Source: Megalonaias nervosa
Lineage: Eukaryota; Mollusca; Bivalvia; Unionida; Unionidae
Assembly (NCBI GenBank): GCA_016617855.1
Contig: JAECUM010096242.1
Span: 62,001 to 126,000, forward strand
DNA: 64,000 nt
Direction of reading: 5' to 3'
Under the pieces are notes generated by a model that saw nothing but the letters and a program-made list of their open reading frames with translations, ran no database searches and had not been told where the DNA came from. The position numbers and the translations under genes were made by a program. Below, one piece after another: positions 47,560 to 59,619 of the stretch (position 1 is the first letter of the stretch; each line of letters starts with the position of its first letter).

Positions 47560-49650
47560 GCTGATTGGTCTTGGCTTCAAATTGAAGCAGCTCTGTGGTT
47601 CAATAAGACATTTGAGGAGTCTAATGCAATGTCACAGTGGATGTGCAGAAATTTCTCCAATATTGCCATTGTGACACAAAGGACATGTCGGGATGCCTTG
47701 GCCACAGCTTCCAGTGCGTGTTGTAAGGTGGCTGATTCTATGAGCATAGTAAACGAAGTTGCAGGGAGGAGGTCAGCATGCCAAGCTATGGTTATGAGTA
47801 ACCTGGCTTTCCTTTCCATAGCTTCAATTAAAATACCCACTTTGGATGAGCCAGCATTCAAATGAGGAGGTTTAGTAGGCCACTTCAGGGAATGTAACTG
47901 GTAACTGACAGTACAGTCCAGGGGTCTCAACAGTGAGGGAGGGACAGACCAGCCATCGACATTGGTAAGCAATGTTTTGGCCTGCCAAGAACCTCTGCGA
48001 GATTTCCTTGATTGTAGAAGAAAGAGGAAGATGCAAGAGGTCTGGATAAAGCTCACCGGAGATCTTTTCCAAAATGGAAAGGATCTTCCTGGACAGTGTG
48101 CCTGATGGTTTTCAGCACAAGTCTGTGGGTAAGAGTTGGCAGACTTCACTTACTGCCTCATCAAAGAACCAGATATCACATTTCTCATCCAACTCAAAGG
48201 AAGGAGTGGGTCTGATATGCTGCATCATTGGGGCTGCTTCTACCTCAATCTCAATGGAGTCAACAAGGATAGAGGGGCTATCATCATAATCATCATCATA
48301 TAGCATACTCTGAACAAGAGAGTGGCTTGGCATCACTGTGTCCCTCAGTTGTGAAGGGGTCATAGAAGCACTCTGCCCCATGGCCCCAACTTCAACGTGG
48401 TGAGTAGGGACTATACTAATATGAATTATAAGTGGGGGATATGAGTTCATCTGTCTGCCTGGATGAGGTGAAACCTCTACCCTTCTGAGTTGATTTCACC
48501 TGGTGAGGAGGTGATGGTGGGACACAAGCTGGATCATCACTTCCACTGTTGAGACAGGGTCCAGTAGCTCACAGGGGCATAAAGGACCAAGGACCCCAAG
48601 GTAGAGGGCTCATCATTCAAAAAGGATTTGTTGGGATAATAGGGAAGGGGTGGATACCGATCAGATCCCCTTCCATAGTCCAAACCCAGTAGGCAGACTC
48701 CCAATCCTGTGCAGAACAGGATGGTAGAAGGGGTAACACAATCTGATTCTAACCCCCATACCATGAAACCATTGAGTGATAAACAGAGAATACCTCATCT
48801 TCAACTGACTCATCACTCAGATGGGTGTGGTACTGATCCTTCCCAATTGGGTCTTGGGGTGGGTGGGTGTGCACATGTAAAATTTGCTACCCTGGAAATG
48901 TTGGGAAAAGTATACTCCTCCTACATGAGAAGGATCAACACACTGTCATGGATATGATGTGCACTATGCACCACCTCCTTAATGGGAAGGAGGAGCAACA
49001 TTCTGTCATGAATATGAGGTATGTGGTACACCATATCTCTAGCAGTAGAGTAGGGAGTAACACACTGTCATGGATATGAGGTGTGCAGTGCACAACCTCC
49101 TTATTGGGAGTAAGCAACATGCTACTCAGGTGAGTGGTGAATCACCTCCCATCCTGGAAGGGATTAACATGCTGCACTGAACATGAGTATCCAACTTCTT
49201 CCTTTTGATGCCGGGGAGGAGATCGACTCCTTCAACATTCAACCCCTCCTTCTGGAGAAGACTCATAGGATACCAAAAAAGCTGGTTCCATAAACTTTTG
49301 GGACCCTGAAGTGCTCTTCTGAGCTGATAAGCTAAGCCTCTTGCAGAGCCTTAGGGCATCTGTGAGAGACAAACTAGAAAATTCCAAAGAGTGGGAAGTA
49401 TCTCCACCTCTCATTGGTGCAGTTGAAATCTGCTGCATTCCTGGTTTCCCTAATTTGCAATGTGCACAATGATTTTTATCAAAAGATGCAGTCTGGGTAA
49501 ATGTCCTATGGGCCCTTCTTACAGCCACACTGACCCAGACTGTCCAGACATTTTTCTGAAAAATGAAATAATGACAATATATTTTAATGTCACATGTAAA
49601 CTTACCTGGGTGTATGGAGTGTGTTCTAAGAACAACATGTGTATGCAATA
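47560..49650 (-). pseudogene. DIRS copy 3, gag-like region
   Basis: Begins with a possible knuckle, CAHCKLGKPGM (about 49450), then LEFSSLSLTDALRLCKRLSL (49330-49390), an acidic part DDDYDDSPSILVDSIEIEVE (48240-48300), CDIWFFDEAVSEVCQLLP (48130-48180), and a helix-rich end, QHALEAVAKASRHVLCVTMA (47670-47730). The acidic block and the helical end parallel copy 1's gag-like region. Internal TGA/TAA codons and frame changes make it a pseudogene. Confidence 0.6.
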
Positions 49651-51340
49651 GGCAAACAACTGAATCACAATTTTATTTGTCTTTTTCCTTCAGTAAAATA
49701 TGATTTTTTTTCTCACTGTTGTATCCTATTAATTAGCAAAAAGTGCAAACTCATGTGCAATAACAACTGCAAAGTAAAAGATGTATTATGGACAGAAAGG
49801 ACATTATGAGAAACAATAACAACATAGCAATGATTTACCCATACCTTAACTATATATTGAAAAATAATAGTGTACCCAAACCCATAAGGGGTGGGGGTAA
49901 CAAAAGGTAACTCTTATGTTCCTTAAAGAACTGAGTTCTTAAAGGGAAAAAATGGCTACCCGCTGAGAAATTAAATAACAGAATGGATAGTGTAACAGAG
50001 AAATTCAAATTAACGGTACAAGGGAGACTGCTAATGCAGTGAACACTTGCTACTAGCAAATTTTCTCTAGTGATGACCTAGGCATAATGTCCAAACAGCA
50101 TGGTGTCCTGGAAAAAGATGACCATTCTGCATGTACCATGCAATGTGCATGAGTGGTTTGCATCATACTGACAATTTTCCACTTTCTGGGTGGATGTATT
50201 CAGGTCAAACGTACAGTGGTTTTGCGGCATGAAAAGCTGCACACAAAGTGATATGTAAGTTATTGCTGCTATTAAAAATGTAATTACAACTTCAAGATAC
50301 AATTTCTTCTGATAGGATATAACCTTTAATGACAAGATATTTGACACATTGAGTAGCATGTCCCATAATAGTTTCAGGGTGACAGTAACGTACTTGCAAA
50401 TAAGGTGGGGTCTCAACAGTTTCTTCTAAGTTATAACCCAGGGGCTAAGTCACTTGGAATATGAGTGGACCCTGAGGTCTATAAAAAAAACTGCAGGTAT
50501 AAATTTGTCTTTTCAAGATTAGCAAGTGTTATCTACCTAAGTATATGGTGGAGATACCAATAGCACCAAGGTGCAAGGAGTTGGGATGGATCCTTGGGTA
50601 AATGTCAGTTGCATGTACATATTTGTTTTTCATATCTAGTATGTGCAGATAGGTTTATGGGGTGTGGATCTCAATAGTTTCTATTTTATGAAACAGTGGC
50701 TAAGATCCTGGGGTGTACAGAGAGACACTGAGGTTTAGGGAAAAACCCTAGGACAAAACCCACAGCTCTCGGTATGAAATATATTGATATTTAAGAAATT
50801 GATAACTCATGCCAATTCTCAAATATCTGAGACAACTCGGGAGATTTCTGAAATTTATATAAAACTTCCCCTAACCAAAAGTCCCACCAACAGGGCCTTG
50901 ATCAAACTTCGAAAAGAACTAGCAAAATCTAAACACAATGGACTATCATTAACCAAAATTTCATGAGTCTTGCTCTAGCAGTTTAGTGGGAGTTCAAAGA
51001 CACTATCAACATTATCATACCTTTTTAATGCATGGAGGGTCAAAGCAGATGCAGAAACAGCAGAATAAAAAACTGATGGACACTGTGTACATCTGTCTCC
51101 CCTTGTGTGATGTTCACTGCATGTAAGGTGTAAGCATATTTCAATAATGCCCTAAAGTTTTAGTCTGTATTTCTAATATTGTAACTGAAACTATTTACTA
51201 TCCATATAAACAGAGACACAACAACACACACGGAAGCTGGTTCACATGTTTCTTGCCTTGTGTATGAATAGCTAAGGGATATAGATAATTGCTGCATAGT
51301 GTATCTTAATTCTGAATGTATTAAATGGTTGTTGACTCAC
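49651..51340. other. PINCH intron a-b next to exon a
   Basis: Contains a worn duplication about 240 bp apart (ggggtctcaacagtttctt at 50407 and ggatctcaatagtttct at 50666, each followed by ggctaag and gacactgagg/gaccctgagg text). Otherwise nothing recognised. Confidence 0.45.
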
Positions 51341-51386
51341 CTCATAAAAAACACCATCTGGGAATGGCTGGAAACACTGGGCACAT
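51341..51386 (-). CDS. LIMS1/PINCH-like: PINCH/LIMS LIM-adaptor gene, exon a (LIM1, second zinc finger)
   Basis: First exon of the gene seen in this window, only 46 bp. It reads CAQCFQPFPDGVFYE, the start of the second zinc finger of LIM1 in PINCH (LIMS) proteins, cytosolic LIM-only adaptors that join integrin-linked kinase and parvin in focal adhesions; LIM1 is the known ILK-binding domain. On the minus strand it is preceded by a T-rich tract ending in AG and followed by GAG|GTGAGTC, a good 5' splice site. It begins with the last base of a split codon and ends in phase 0. The preceding exon, which should carry the first LIM1 finger, was not found between here and 64000. The downstream intron is 15.2 kb. 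Recognition rests on an uninterrupted match in order with six further exons; LIMS1 versus LIMS2 cannot be assigned, since invertebrates usually have one PINCH gene. Confidence 0.93.
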
Positions 51387-51939
51387 CTAAAATAAGGCAA
51401 AAAAAAAAGGCACAATGCTTTCACTAAAGAAAGGAAGGGTTATTTACAAACTAACCATAATGATGAATATTCAGAAGAAATGCATTAAAAATGGTCAATG
51501 TATTCATTTTCTTTTTTTTTGAAAACTTGCTAAAAGATTGATACTGGAGTTGACAATTTACTGGTACTGGTTATGATTACATTAAATGCACAAAATGAAC
51601 ACTTGAAAAAAATTTCAATTACTGTTGAAATATCTATACATATATAATAAAATTCTATCATATTCAAAAAACCAAATCTGTTACTTGATTAAACCAGATA
51701 CTGGAATTCGGTATTTTTTAACTAGTAAAAACTCGTAGCATAAATACTTGACCAAGTTCTTAGCCAAGAACTATGTACAGCAGTAAATATTAGCTCAATC
51801 ATAAAAATGACAACTAAAGTTCTCTTTCATCAGTTATTAGCAATACTATAAAGGGCAAATCGATCATCACATGCTTCTAAATATTTAGCTCCATTTACAG
51901 AAGACACATATTGTTCTTATGTCTTGCATGCATATTTCT

Positions 51940-51995
<56 letters not shown>

Positions 51996-54379
51996 TGTAT
52001 ATATAAACACAGGTAACTAATTCTTAAGGAATGTTTTATAAAAAAAACATTTGTACACCACTGCATCACATAGAATCAATATAGTGCTACCCACTTCCTG
52101 CTAAATCCTTCATTCTCACATTTTGTCATAACAGGTGATAGTAAAAATCTGCAATAAAAGTTTGAAAACAACACTGGGATGTTAAAATGTTCCAACATTT
52201 GATGTAGAACTAAGATTTAAAACTGGGCACAAATTTTCTCAAATGTCTTTAAATAGGATAACAAAAATCCTGTATTTCAGTATTTTTCTATGGCAATGAT
52301 GGTTTTAGTTTCAAATATTCATTTACTGACATTCATTTTACAGCCCACCAAATAACCTTAAAGTCCAAAATAGCCCAGCAAATACCCACCATGGAAAAAC
52401 AAGTCAGGGCCTTCATTTGATTTAAAGTTGGAGGGTGAGTGGCGAAAGTAGGCAGGGGGGTTTAGTGGGTCCCCCACATCACCGAGCTCCTGGCTAATAA
52501 GGAAAACCCTGCAAGTATGATACATACTGTATTTGTGCTGGACAAAAATAGCAGCTATGCTGTAATTTTGCAGTACATTTCCAGCATCAGGGTTCATCTA
52601 TGCTATTTCCAGCATGAACTGATATTTGATATATTCTTGCAGTAATTTTGCTGTACACGCGCATTTCCATGTACTGCTATTGTGCATCAGTCATGTGGAA
52701 CAGTGTTAGAAACTACTGCAACAATGCTGCCAGTATGAATTGCTGTCATGCTGAATTTGCACTGTTGTGTCCTATGGAGAGGGATTACTATCACAATTCC
52801 ATGCATTTGTTTTCTATTAGTAAGTATATACTGAATATTCTACTTTGCATTATTCTATTTGTACATTTTCTATGTGTGTAGGAAGTTCTTTCTTGATTGC
52901 ATCCTAACATATGCCATTATTTATTATGGAATCTGTCAAGTGCAGTATTACAATCCTGCAGTTACATGACTTCAGATTCCATATAAGTGATTGGTGTCCG
53001 TTTTCTTTATTACACACATTAACCTTTTTAACTGTCTTTCCAACTCTAAATTTTCTCTTTGCAATCTGAAACACATTGTTAATTATCACAAATTCACGAT
53101 GGTAAAACATTCACATACTCAAAGTAATAATGTAGCGCAATGAGAATTGCAAGATGCAATAAATAAATATCCAGTTATGACAAGTATTGTATTATGACTA
53201 TGGTCTTAAAACAAGTAACAGGAAAGAGTGAGAAGTAACATTCTTCGTAAAATTCAACAAATAATTTATTTCTCTAGAATACAAAGTGAAACTGTTGAGA
53301 GAGTTATGGTATTGCTTAAATCCCAAATAATCCAAGTATTACAGACACAAGACCTAATGATTAAGGTTCAGAATAAACTTTAGTGGAAATCCAAATTATA
53401 TCCAACACTGGAACTGTCAATGTGCCTGTGGTGGCTAGTGTAGTGATGATATGCCAACCGACTTTAGTCGGATCACAGTAATACAATCCAAGAATATGTC
53501 CATATTTGAAATTTCAGTATAAATTCCAGTCTCTATTTCCAAGAATGTTATATTTGAGCACTTTGTATTTCCAGTGAAGAATCACTTGAATTAAATAATT
53601 TGAATAAATAAATTCCATCCCAAATGAATTACTAGACACTGTAATAATACAATGATTCCGTTAAGAGCTTACAGCATGAATAATTAATTTCTATAAAAAC
53701 AAAATTATACAGTCCTCTACCTGACCTCAGGTCACAATTAGCATTTCTAAATAAAAATATTACCTAATAAAAAGGTTCTGTCTGGAAGGCTCCAAATGTT
53801 TACAAGATAAAATCTTTGTTACAATTAGAATTCTATTTAAAAAATTATAATATATAATGTAATAAACAACAGGTAGACCCAGCATTTCATGGGGAATTTC
53901 CAAACATGTTTAGTACAAAACCAAAATCAATGATTCATCTCAGGTAGAAACTAAACTTGATTTTAGATGAGGTCAAGTCTGAAATACAATTATCCATTGC
54001 ATATAATGAAAATAAAACAAATTAAAAAAATCAGCAATACAAATTAAATATACACAATTGATTTAGCAATGAAATTTCATGTGGCAAATTCAGCACATCA
54101 TAAAATAGTTTCGATAAGCAAAACATTGTTTCAGCAAAGAATTTTTCAGCCCTAATTATTTCATAACACTGGGGTGTTCCACAAAAAATCTAAACCATTG
54201 ACTAAATGCAGGGAAAAATGAAGATGGGGGTTGGGGTCACAAGGGGTTGCAATGTTGCAGACTGAAATAATGACTTTTCAAAAATAGTAGCTGAAAAAGT
54301 AGTAAAATTCAATACAGTTAGTTTCTTGGAGTATGGGTATCAGTGTAGGCTTTTTGTACAACTTTATTACTTGGAAGTC
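51387..54379. other. Upstream of exon a, nothing recognised apart from the microsatellite
   Basis: Expected to be the intron leading to the missing first LIM1 exon. No candidate for that exon (HEQCFVC-type text with a donor) was found here on the minus strand. Confidence 0.45.
51944..51998. repeat. (CA)n(TA)n(CA)n microsatellite
   Basis: cacacacacacatatatata and on, then acacacacacacac; compound repeat. Confidence 0.96.
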
Positions 54380-55500
54380 ATTTACATCTACCAAAATTGA
54401 ACCTTCATTGTCATGTCTTTGCTCTCAATGCATGTCCTAAGTATCCCTTCTAATCTCCCTCCATGGGGCCAATGGGGGTGGAAACGTACCTTCTCAACAC
54501 CAGATGAGAAAAGTGGTGGCCCCTTTCTTTCTTTTTGATAATGATGCTGGAGAGGATGGGAATAGTTCATAGTTGACCCAAGGGAAAGCCATTCATGGTG
54601 TCATGGGTGTAAAGAAACAAATAGCTGACTCAACACTTGGTGGTGGGAGCCTCCAAGCCCCATAACGGTTGAACAGGAAGATTGAGAATGGGAGGGAGTG
54701 TTGACATGCTTCCTCTCCCAGGTTGGGTGATCAGGTATTGACCCAATCCCATTTCCTAGACCAAAGTCCAGTGTCCATTGATCAGTAACCAGTAATTGCC
54801 TTACCTAGTGATTCGTGACTGGTGACTAGTGCCTGGAAACAAGTGACTGGGCCAATGGTGCTTAACATAGTACCCACTGACCAGTGCCTGGTACTTGGAA
54901 CCCAGCCAAGGCTTGGTCATGCAATGAGGACCTATATTTGGGGAAATCGAGTCTGGCAAATGATAATCCCTTGATTTGAAAGCAGACTTAATTGAGCAAG
55001 AAGCCACATTTCCATTCTGCTGAAAAATGCTCAGGAGTCCTAACTCACAGGAGCTTACAACTTCCTTTCCACAGTGTCAGTGATCCTTCCCTTGCTGAAG
55101 AAGGCGATTTTTTTACCATGGAACCTTCCCTTAGAAGTGCCGTGAATGAAAGTGGCTATCCAGTGAAGATGAGGAGCAAGTAGGTCCCCTCTTACTATCC
55201 CTATAACTATGTAGGCTTTCATCCAAATTCCACACCCCATTACAAAAGGCAACAAAAAGGTCCATCTGTCCAAGCATGCACATAAAGTGCATGCCAAGTA
55301 GTGGGATACATGTTCCAAGCAGCCTTTTATGGCTGCATTCACTTGCACCTTGAGGCAAATTAAAAACGTACATTTTTTTTAACCCAACCTGGTTCTGCAG
55401 CTGGTCAAAATTCTTGTCTAAAATAAGCAAATCCAGGTGGATTAGAACCAAAATATACAGATTTTTATACTTAACACTCACTTTAACTAGTCATGTTGAT
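54380..55500 (-). mobile_element. Probable DIRS-like fragment, copy 4 (gag-like to RT start)
   Basis: Minus-strand frames give DLLILDKNFDQLQNQVGLKK (about 55390-55450; compare TDLLALDKNLAAI in copy 1), QVNAAIKGCLEHVSHYLACT and LCACLDRWTFLLPF (55250-55345), and farther on PPLFSSGVEKVRFHPHWPHG then GRLEGIL (54450-54530), which looks like the VGGRL-type start of a reverse transcriptase. Nothing further of RT, RNase H or recombinase is seen. Weaker than the other three copies; another retroelement group remains possible. Confidence 0.45.
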
Positions 55501-55787
55501 CATTGCTTAATGATTGTGAAGTCCACAAATTCTGCAATGAGCATGATGATATGCTCAATCCGCGTGCTGTATTGCATCACTCTCATATTCTGCTTGAAAA
55601 ATTTGTAAAATGGTGTTGATTTGACATTTTTCTGATCTGACATTGTTTGAAGTTTGAAAAGATCCATCTGCTCGTACATTTTTCAGTCACAGAATATCAA
55701 CAAGTCAATGTTAATGCCAGTTTCACTTAAGACCTGGCACAATTTTCTTAAAAAGCAGATTGATCCACTAACGTACTGTGTTATCGA

Positions 55788-56103
55788 CCACTCCAGTGGC
55801 CCACTGGTTAGGGCATCTGCCTTGGATGCAGGAGGTCATGGGTCTGAACCCTGGCCAAGTCATACCAAAGACTTATAAAAAAAATGGTACTAACATCTGC
55901 CTCACTAGGCACTCAGCATTAAGAGGTTAGTGTTAGGACTGGTCGGCCTAGTGTCAGAAAATGTGACTTGGTGGGACATTGTGCTACATGTCTGCAGCAT
56001 GATGCCCCAGTGCTAGACATCATTATAAACTGCGACACTGCAGTCATTGTAGCGATATGACTGAAAAATTGTTAAAGCTATGTTAAAAATCAAAATCACA
56101 CAC
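55788..56103 (+). mobile_element. SINE family 1 copy
   Basis: Same head (ggcccactggttagggcatc, then gggtctgaaccct) and body (ggtcggcctagtgtcag, gcatgatgccccagtgc) as the other copies, ending in caaaatcacacac. No clear target duplication was found; the ends are therefore approximate. Confidence 0.82.
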
Positions 56104-56557
56104 AACATATTATCAATATAATGAATCTGTCAGGCAAAGTTTCAAGTCACTGACACCCATCTGTTTTCATAGAAATGTGTCAGATACTGTAAATTTGCTA
56201 TAAATAGTAAATAAGGAAAGCACATGTACATCTAGAATGGACAAATGTACTCTTATGCTAATCTTCTGCAGTAGTCTTCTTTTGTTAGACTATTCTAAAA
56301 ATTTGTGTGATGAATGGGATTAAACAATCATTATAAAAATGACAACTTTTTATTGCTTTATTTTCATTTAATTTTTTATGTACCAGAAAAGCTTAATCCA
56401 TATACAGGTGAGCGTAAGACATAATTAAGTACAAAAAAACATAATGATTATACCAAAAGTGTAATGGTTGGCATGTATGTAAATAATCCAAGTATGTGTG
56501 TGCTCCCTAACTGATCTCATTGTATCTTTAACCATAACTCCATCAAAAATGTACTTC

Positions 56558-57390
56558 TTAACCCTTTACTCGCCAGATACGCTTGTCTACACCTTTACCT
56601 TTGCCCCCCCCCCCATCTATGCATAACTACGCTTGTAACTTTGCCCTCCTCTCCGACTACTCATTTCCACGCTTTACACAGTGTATACTATGAATAGGTA
56701 ATATCTTCCAGTTAAATGTTGATTCACCATATGGTAAACAAAATTCAGGTCAAAACTAATAAATCATCTTTACTAGCATCCGGTTTTAATGACATGTATT
56801 AGACCATATGAATCTAAATTTAAGCGACAAAATATATGTAGTGGGGTTTTCCAAGACCACATCCAAAATGGCGATGTTAGCCAATATTAATACTTTAATT
56901 CGATGGAACTATTATGGCCTTTTCATATATGTAAGTTACTTACAAGTGTAATGTTTTCCAAATATGATGCTGAAGTTTACATTAATAATATCAATTCGTA
57001 ATGCCATTATGTTCTTTATGTTAAAAGTCATACCTTTACAATGCGCGGCAAATACAGCAAGTCTTTTTCCATACATTGTTATGTATAATGGAGCTATAAG
57101 ATATTAAAATAGGAAATCAGCCATAATTGTGGTGCATATAAAAATAAAAATACAAAATGAAGAATATGTGTTGTCAATTTCTTCCATTCATTTCAATATG
57201 CAAAGTTTCGATCAAATCATATCACATATGATACCGGAAGTGAAAATTTGTATTTACAAAGGGAATTCCCTGATTTCGTCCTTGTCTGTTGATTACAGTG
57301 ATTTGTCTGGAAGTGAAAATGATTTTTCTGGATTCAGTTCTGATGGAATACCAGATTTTATAAATAATGATGACATTTTACGATGATGGA
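56558..57390 (+). mobile_element. Possible piggyBac-like left end with acidic open frame
   Basis: ttaaccctttactcgcc (56558-56574) has the TTAA-CCC form of a piggyBac terminus. About 570 bp later an open frame (57129-57386) ends with SLSVDYSDLSGSENDFSGFS and SDGIPDFINNDDILR, an acidic serine-rich stretch as often found at the start of piggyBac transposases. No catalytic domain and no matching right terminus were seen, so this would be a truncated copy. Weak. Confidence 0.35.
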
Positions 57391-58817
57391 TCTTAAATTT
57401 TTTCGTCATATATCTACAATGAAATGTCATCAGACTTGAGTGACACTAACTTATGAAATGCTAAATAGCATATTTTCAATAATATTTATATATGCTGGAC
57501 GATGGACCTGTCCTATGAGACTGAATTTTTTTTTACTTTAGAAAAAAATGCCCAAATCTGACATTGGGGACTTCTAATAAGAAACTTTAAGATTTAAAAA
57601 TACTTTGACTGAAACTTGTATACGAGTACCTCTTTTATACTCTGGAGACAAACATAATGAAAGTGTTAAATTGTTTCAGGGATTTTCTGTAAATAGTACA
57701 TTGTGACTTGTTGACCCTGGTCTCAACCAAGTTTGTGAGTAACTGACACAGTAGATCATTTATGTTGCATGGGTGGAGGTATTTGGGTGGAGCTAGTATC
57801 AAACTTGAAATAGTTAACTAATCAAGACCGCTAGCATCAAAATTTCTTCTAGTACGTCATTTGTTGTGGGGACACTCTGCAGAATGAAGTGAAATTCTTA
57901 TACCAGCTCAACCTAAATCGTTCCATCCACGCAACTTAAATGGTTCTGTTCTGTCAGTGTCCAATTTCAGTACACATATAACAGTAGCCTCTGCATCACA
58001 ATGACAAGTGGTTGGTGTATATTACAGTGATCTGAAGCAATACCACTATGAAACAAGTCATATGTGATGCAGGGTTTATCAATGCACAACCAAGCTACTA
58101 CCAGCTAATAAGATATGTGAATAAGCTGAAATGTATTGAATTATGCAGTGGCCTCCACACATTAGATGAATTTTGATACTAGCTGTTTTAACTAGTTTAC
58201 AAGCTATTACATGTTTTTCTAACATTGATTTTTCTTTTATGAGAACCAAACAAGGAAATAGCCAGTGTGACATATAGTTTGATTTAACAAAATGCTCATG
58301 GAATATAAAAAAAATTACTGTTCACTTAACTAGAACTACACTGTTTATTGTCAACATAATGGCAAAGGAAACAACCTGCATAGGAGCTACTGCTATAATT
58401 TTAGGTTATCAGTATGCACATAAAATTAACTCATCAGTGGCAAAGGAAATAAATTGTGCTGATGGCATCTGTTCAGCTAGATCAGGGGTTCCCAAACTGT
58501 GGGCTGCAGGGTTATTCCAAGTGGTCTGACACTGACTGACTAAATAATGTCTCACACATATACTTTTTTTCATATGTATTTATTTGTTGTTGTAATGAAC
58601 AAAATGTGAATTGATTTACAACTGTTACCGAGTTCATAGTAAACTATTTTTTGTCTTTTTGTATTTTCTCAATTAATGGATCCTAAAACTTTTAGCATGC
58701 AGGAGTCCGATGAAGTTAATAAGGGGTCCTCATACTCAGAAAGGATGGAACCACTGTGCTAAGTTACTAGTTTGCACATGAGCATCTATCTTAAAGTAAA
58801 GAAATGAAATCTTAATA

Positions 58818-58857
<40 letters not shown>

Positions 58858-59086
58858 GAGACTAACATACATTTATGTTCTCTCATTGTCCACTTTAATA
58901 AACCCACAACATGAGAATGAGCTAAACTTCATCATCATCATTATATTAATGGAACAGTACATGTCAGTTAACTTTTAAGAATATTTTTTGTTTTTGTACG
59001 TTCATGCAGCAACCACCAGAATAATGCTTTCTAGAGTTTGAATTACCCCTCTATAATCCTGTGATTGGATGTTGGAAGAAATCATA
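57391..59086. other. Nothing recognised
   Basis: AT-rich, no clear element apart from the dinucleotide tract at 58820. A repeated word tggcaaaggaaa occurs at 58362 and 58438. Confidence 0.45.
58820..58857. repeat. (CT)n(CA)n microsatellite
   Basis: tctctctctctctctctctc followed by acacacacacacacac. Confidence 0.95.
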
Positions 59087-59100
59087 CATTATGTTAATGA

Positions 59101-59360
59101 TTGTTGTTGTTGTTGTTGTTGTTATAGGGTTTAACGCCATTTTTCAGCACAAGATAGGCTATACATGGCAGCCAGTATTAATGGTGGAGGAAGAACCCGG
59201 GAGAATCCGGAAAGAACCACCGACCCACGAGAAGCTACCGGCAAGCTTTCTCACATAACCACATTGGCCTAGCCCGAGACTCGAACCCACACAGACAGAG
59301 CGGAGATGGCAGTGACCCGTAATGGCGAGCCCTTTAGACCACTCGGCCACTTGGGGCCCC
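59101..59360 (-). mobile_element. SINE family 2 copy
   Basis: Reverse orientation, flanked by exact 14-bp duplications cattatgttaatga (59087-59100 and 59361-59374). On the plus strand it starts with the (TTG)n tail, then tttaacgccatttttcagca, and ends with the tRNA-like head. Full length. Confidence 0.9.
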
Positions 59361-59619
59361 CATTATGTTAATGAGAACTCATGCATGTGGTAACTATCAG
59401 AACTTGTGTGATTTTGTTTTACTTCAGTCAAGTATGAATGCAATTTTATAAAATATTTTGACATTTAACTTTCATTGTCATTCTTTTCACTGTGGGGAGT
59501 GCAATATCACTGACTTTCATATGACAATTAACAAAATAGATTGCATGAACTGCAATATAAATAAGAAAATGAATGTGTCAGCATTCCAATAATGCACTAT
59601 TGAGGAAGGAAAAAAAGAT

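Larger units (their letters stand above)
45550..49650 (-). mobile_element. DIRS-like retrotransposon, copy 3 (RT lost)
   Basis: About 4.1 kb in the intron between PINCH exons a and b, same strand as the gene but clearly diverged from copies 1 and 2. On the minus strand: gag-like region (49650-47560), a junction near 47500 where the reverse transcriptase should be, RNase H (47290-46880), tyrosine recombinase (46510-45590). Many stops and frameshifts. Ends are approximate. Confidence 0.75.
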
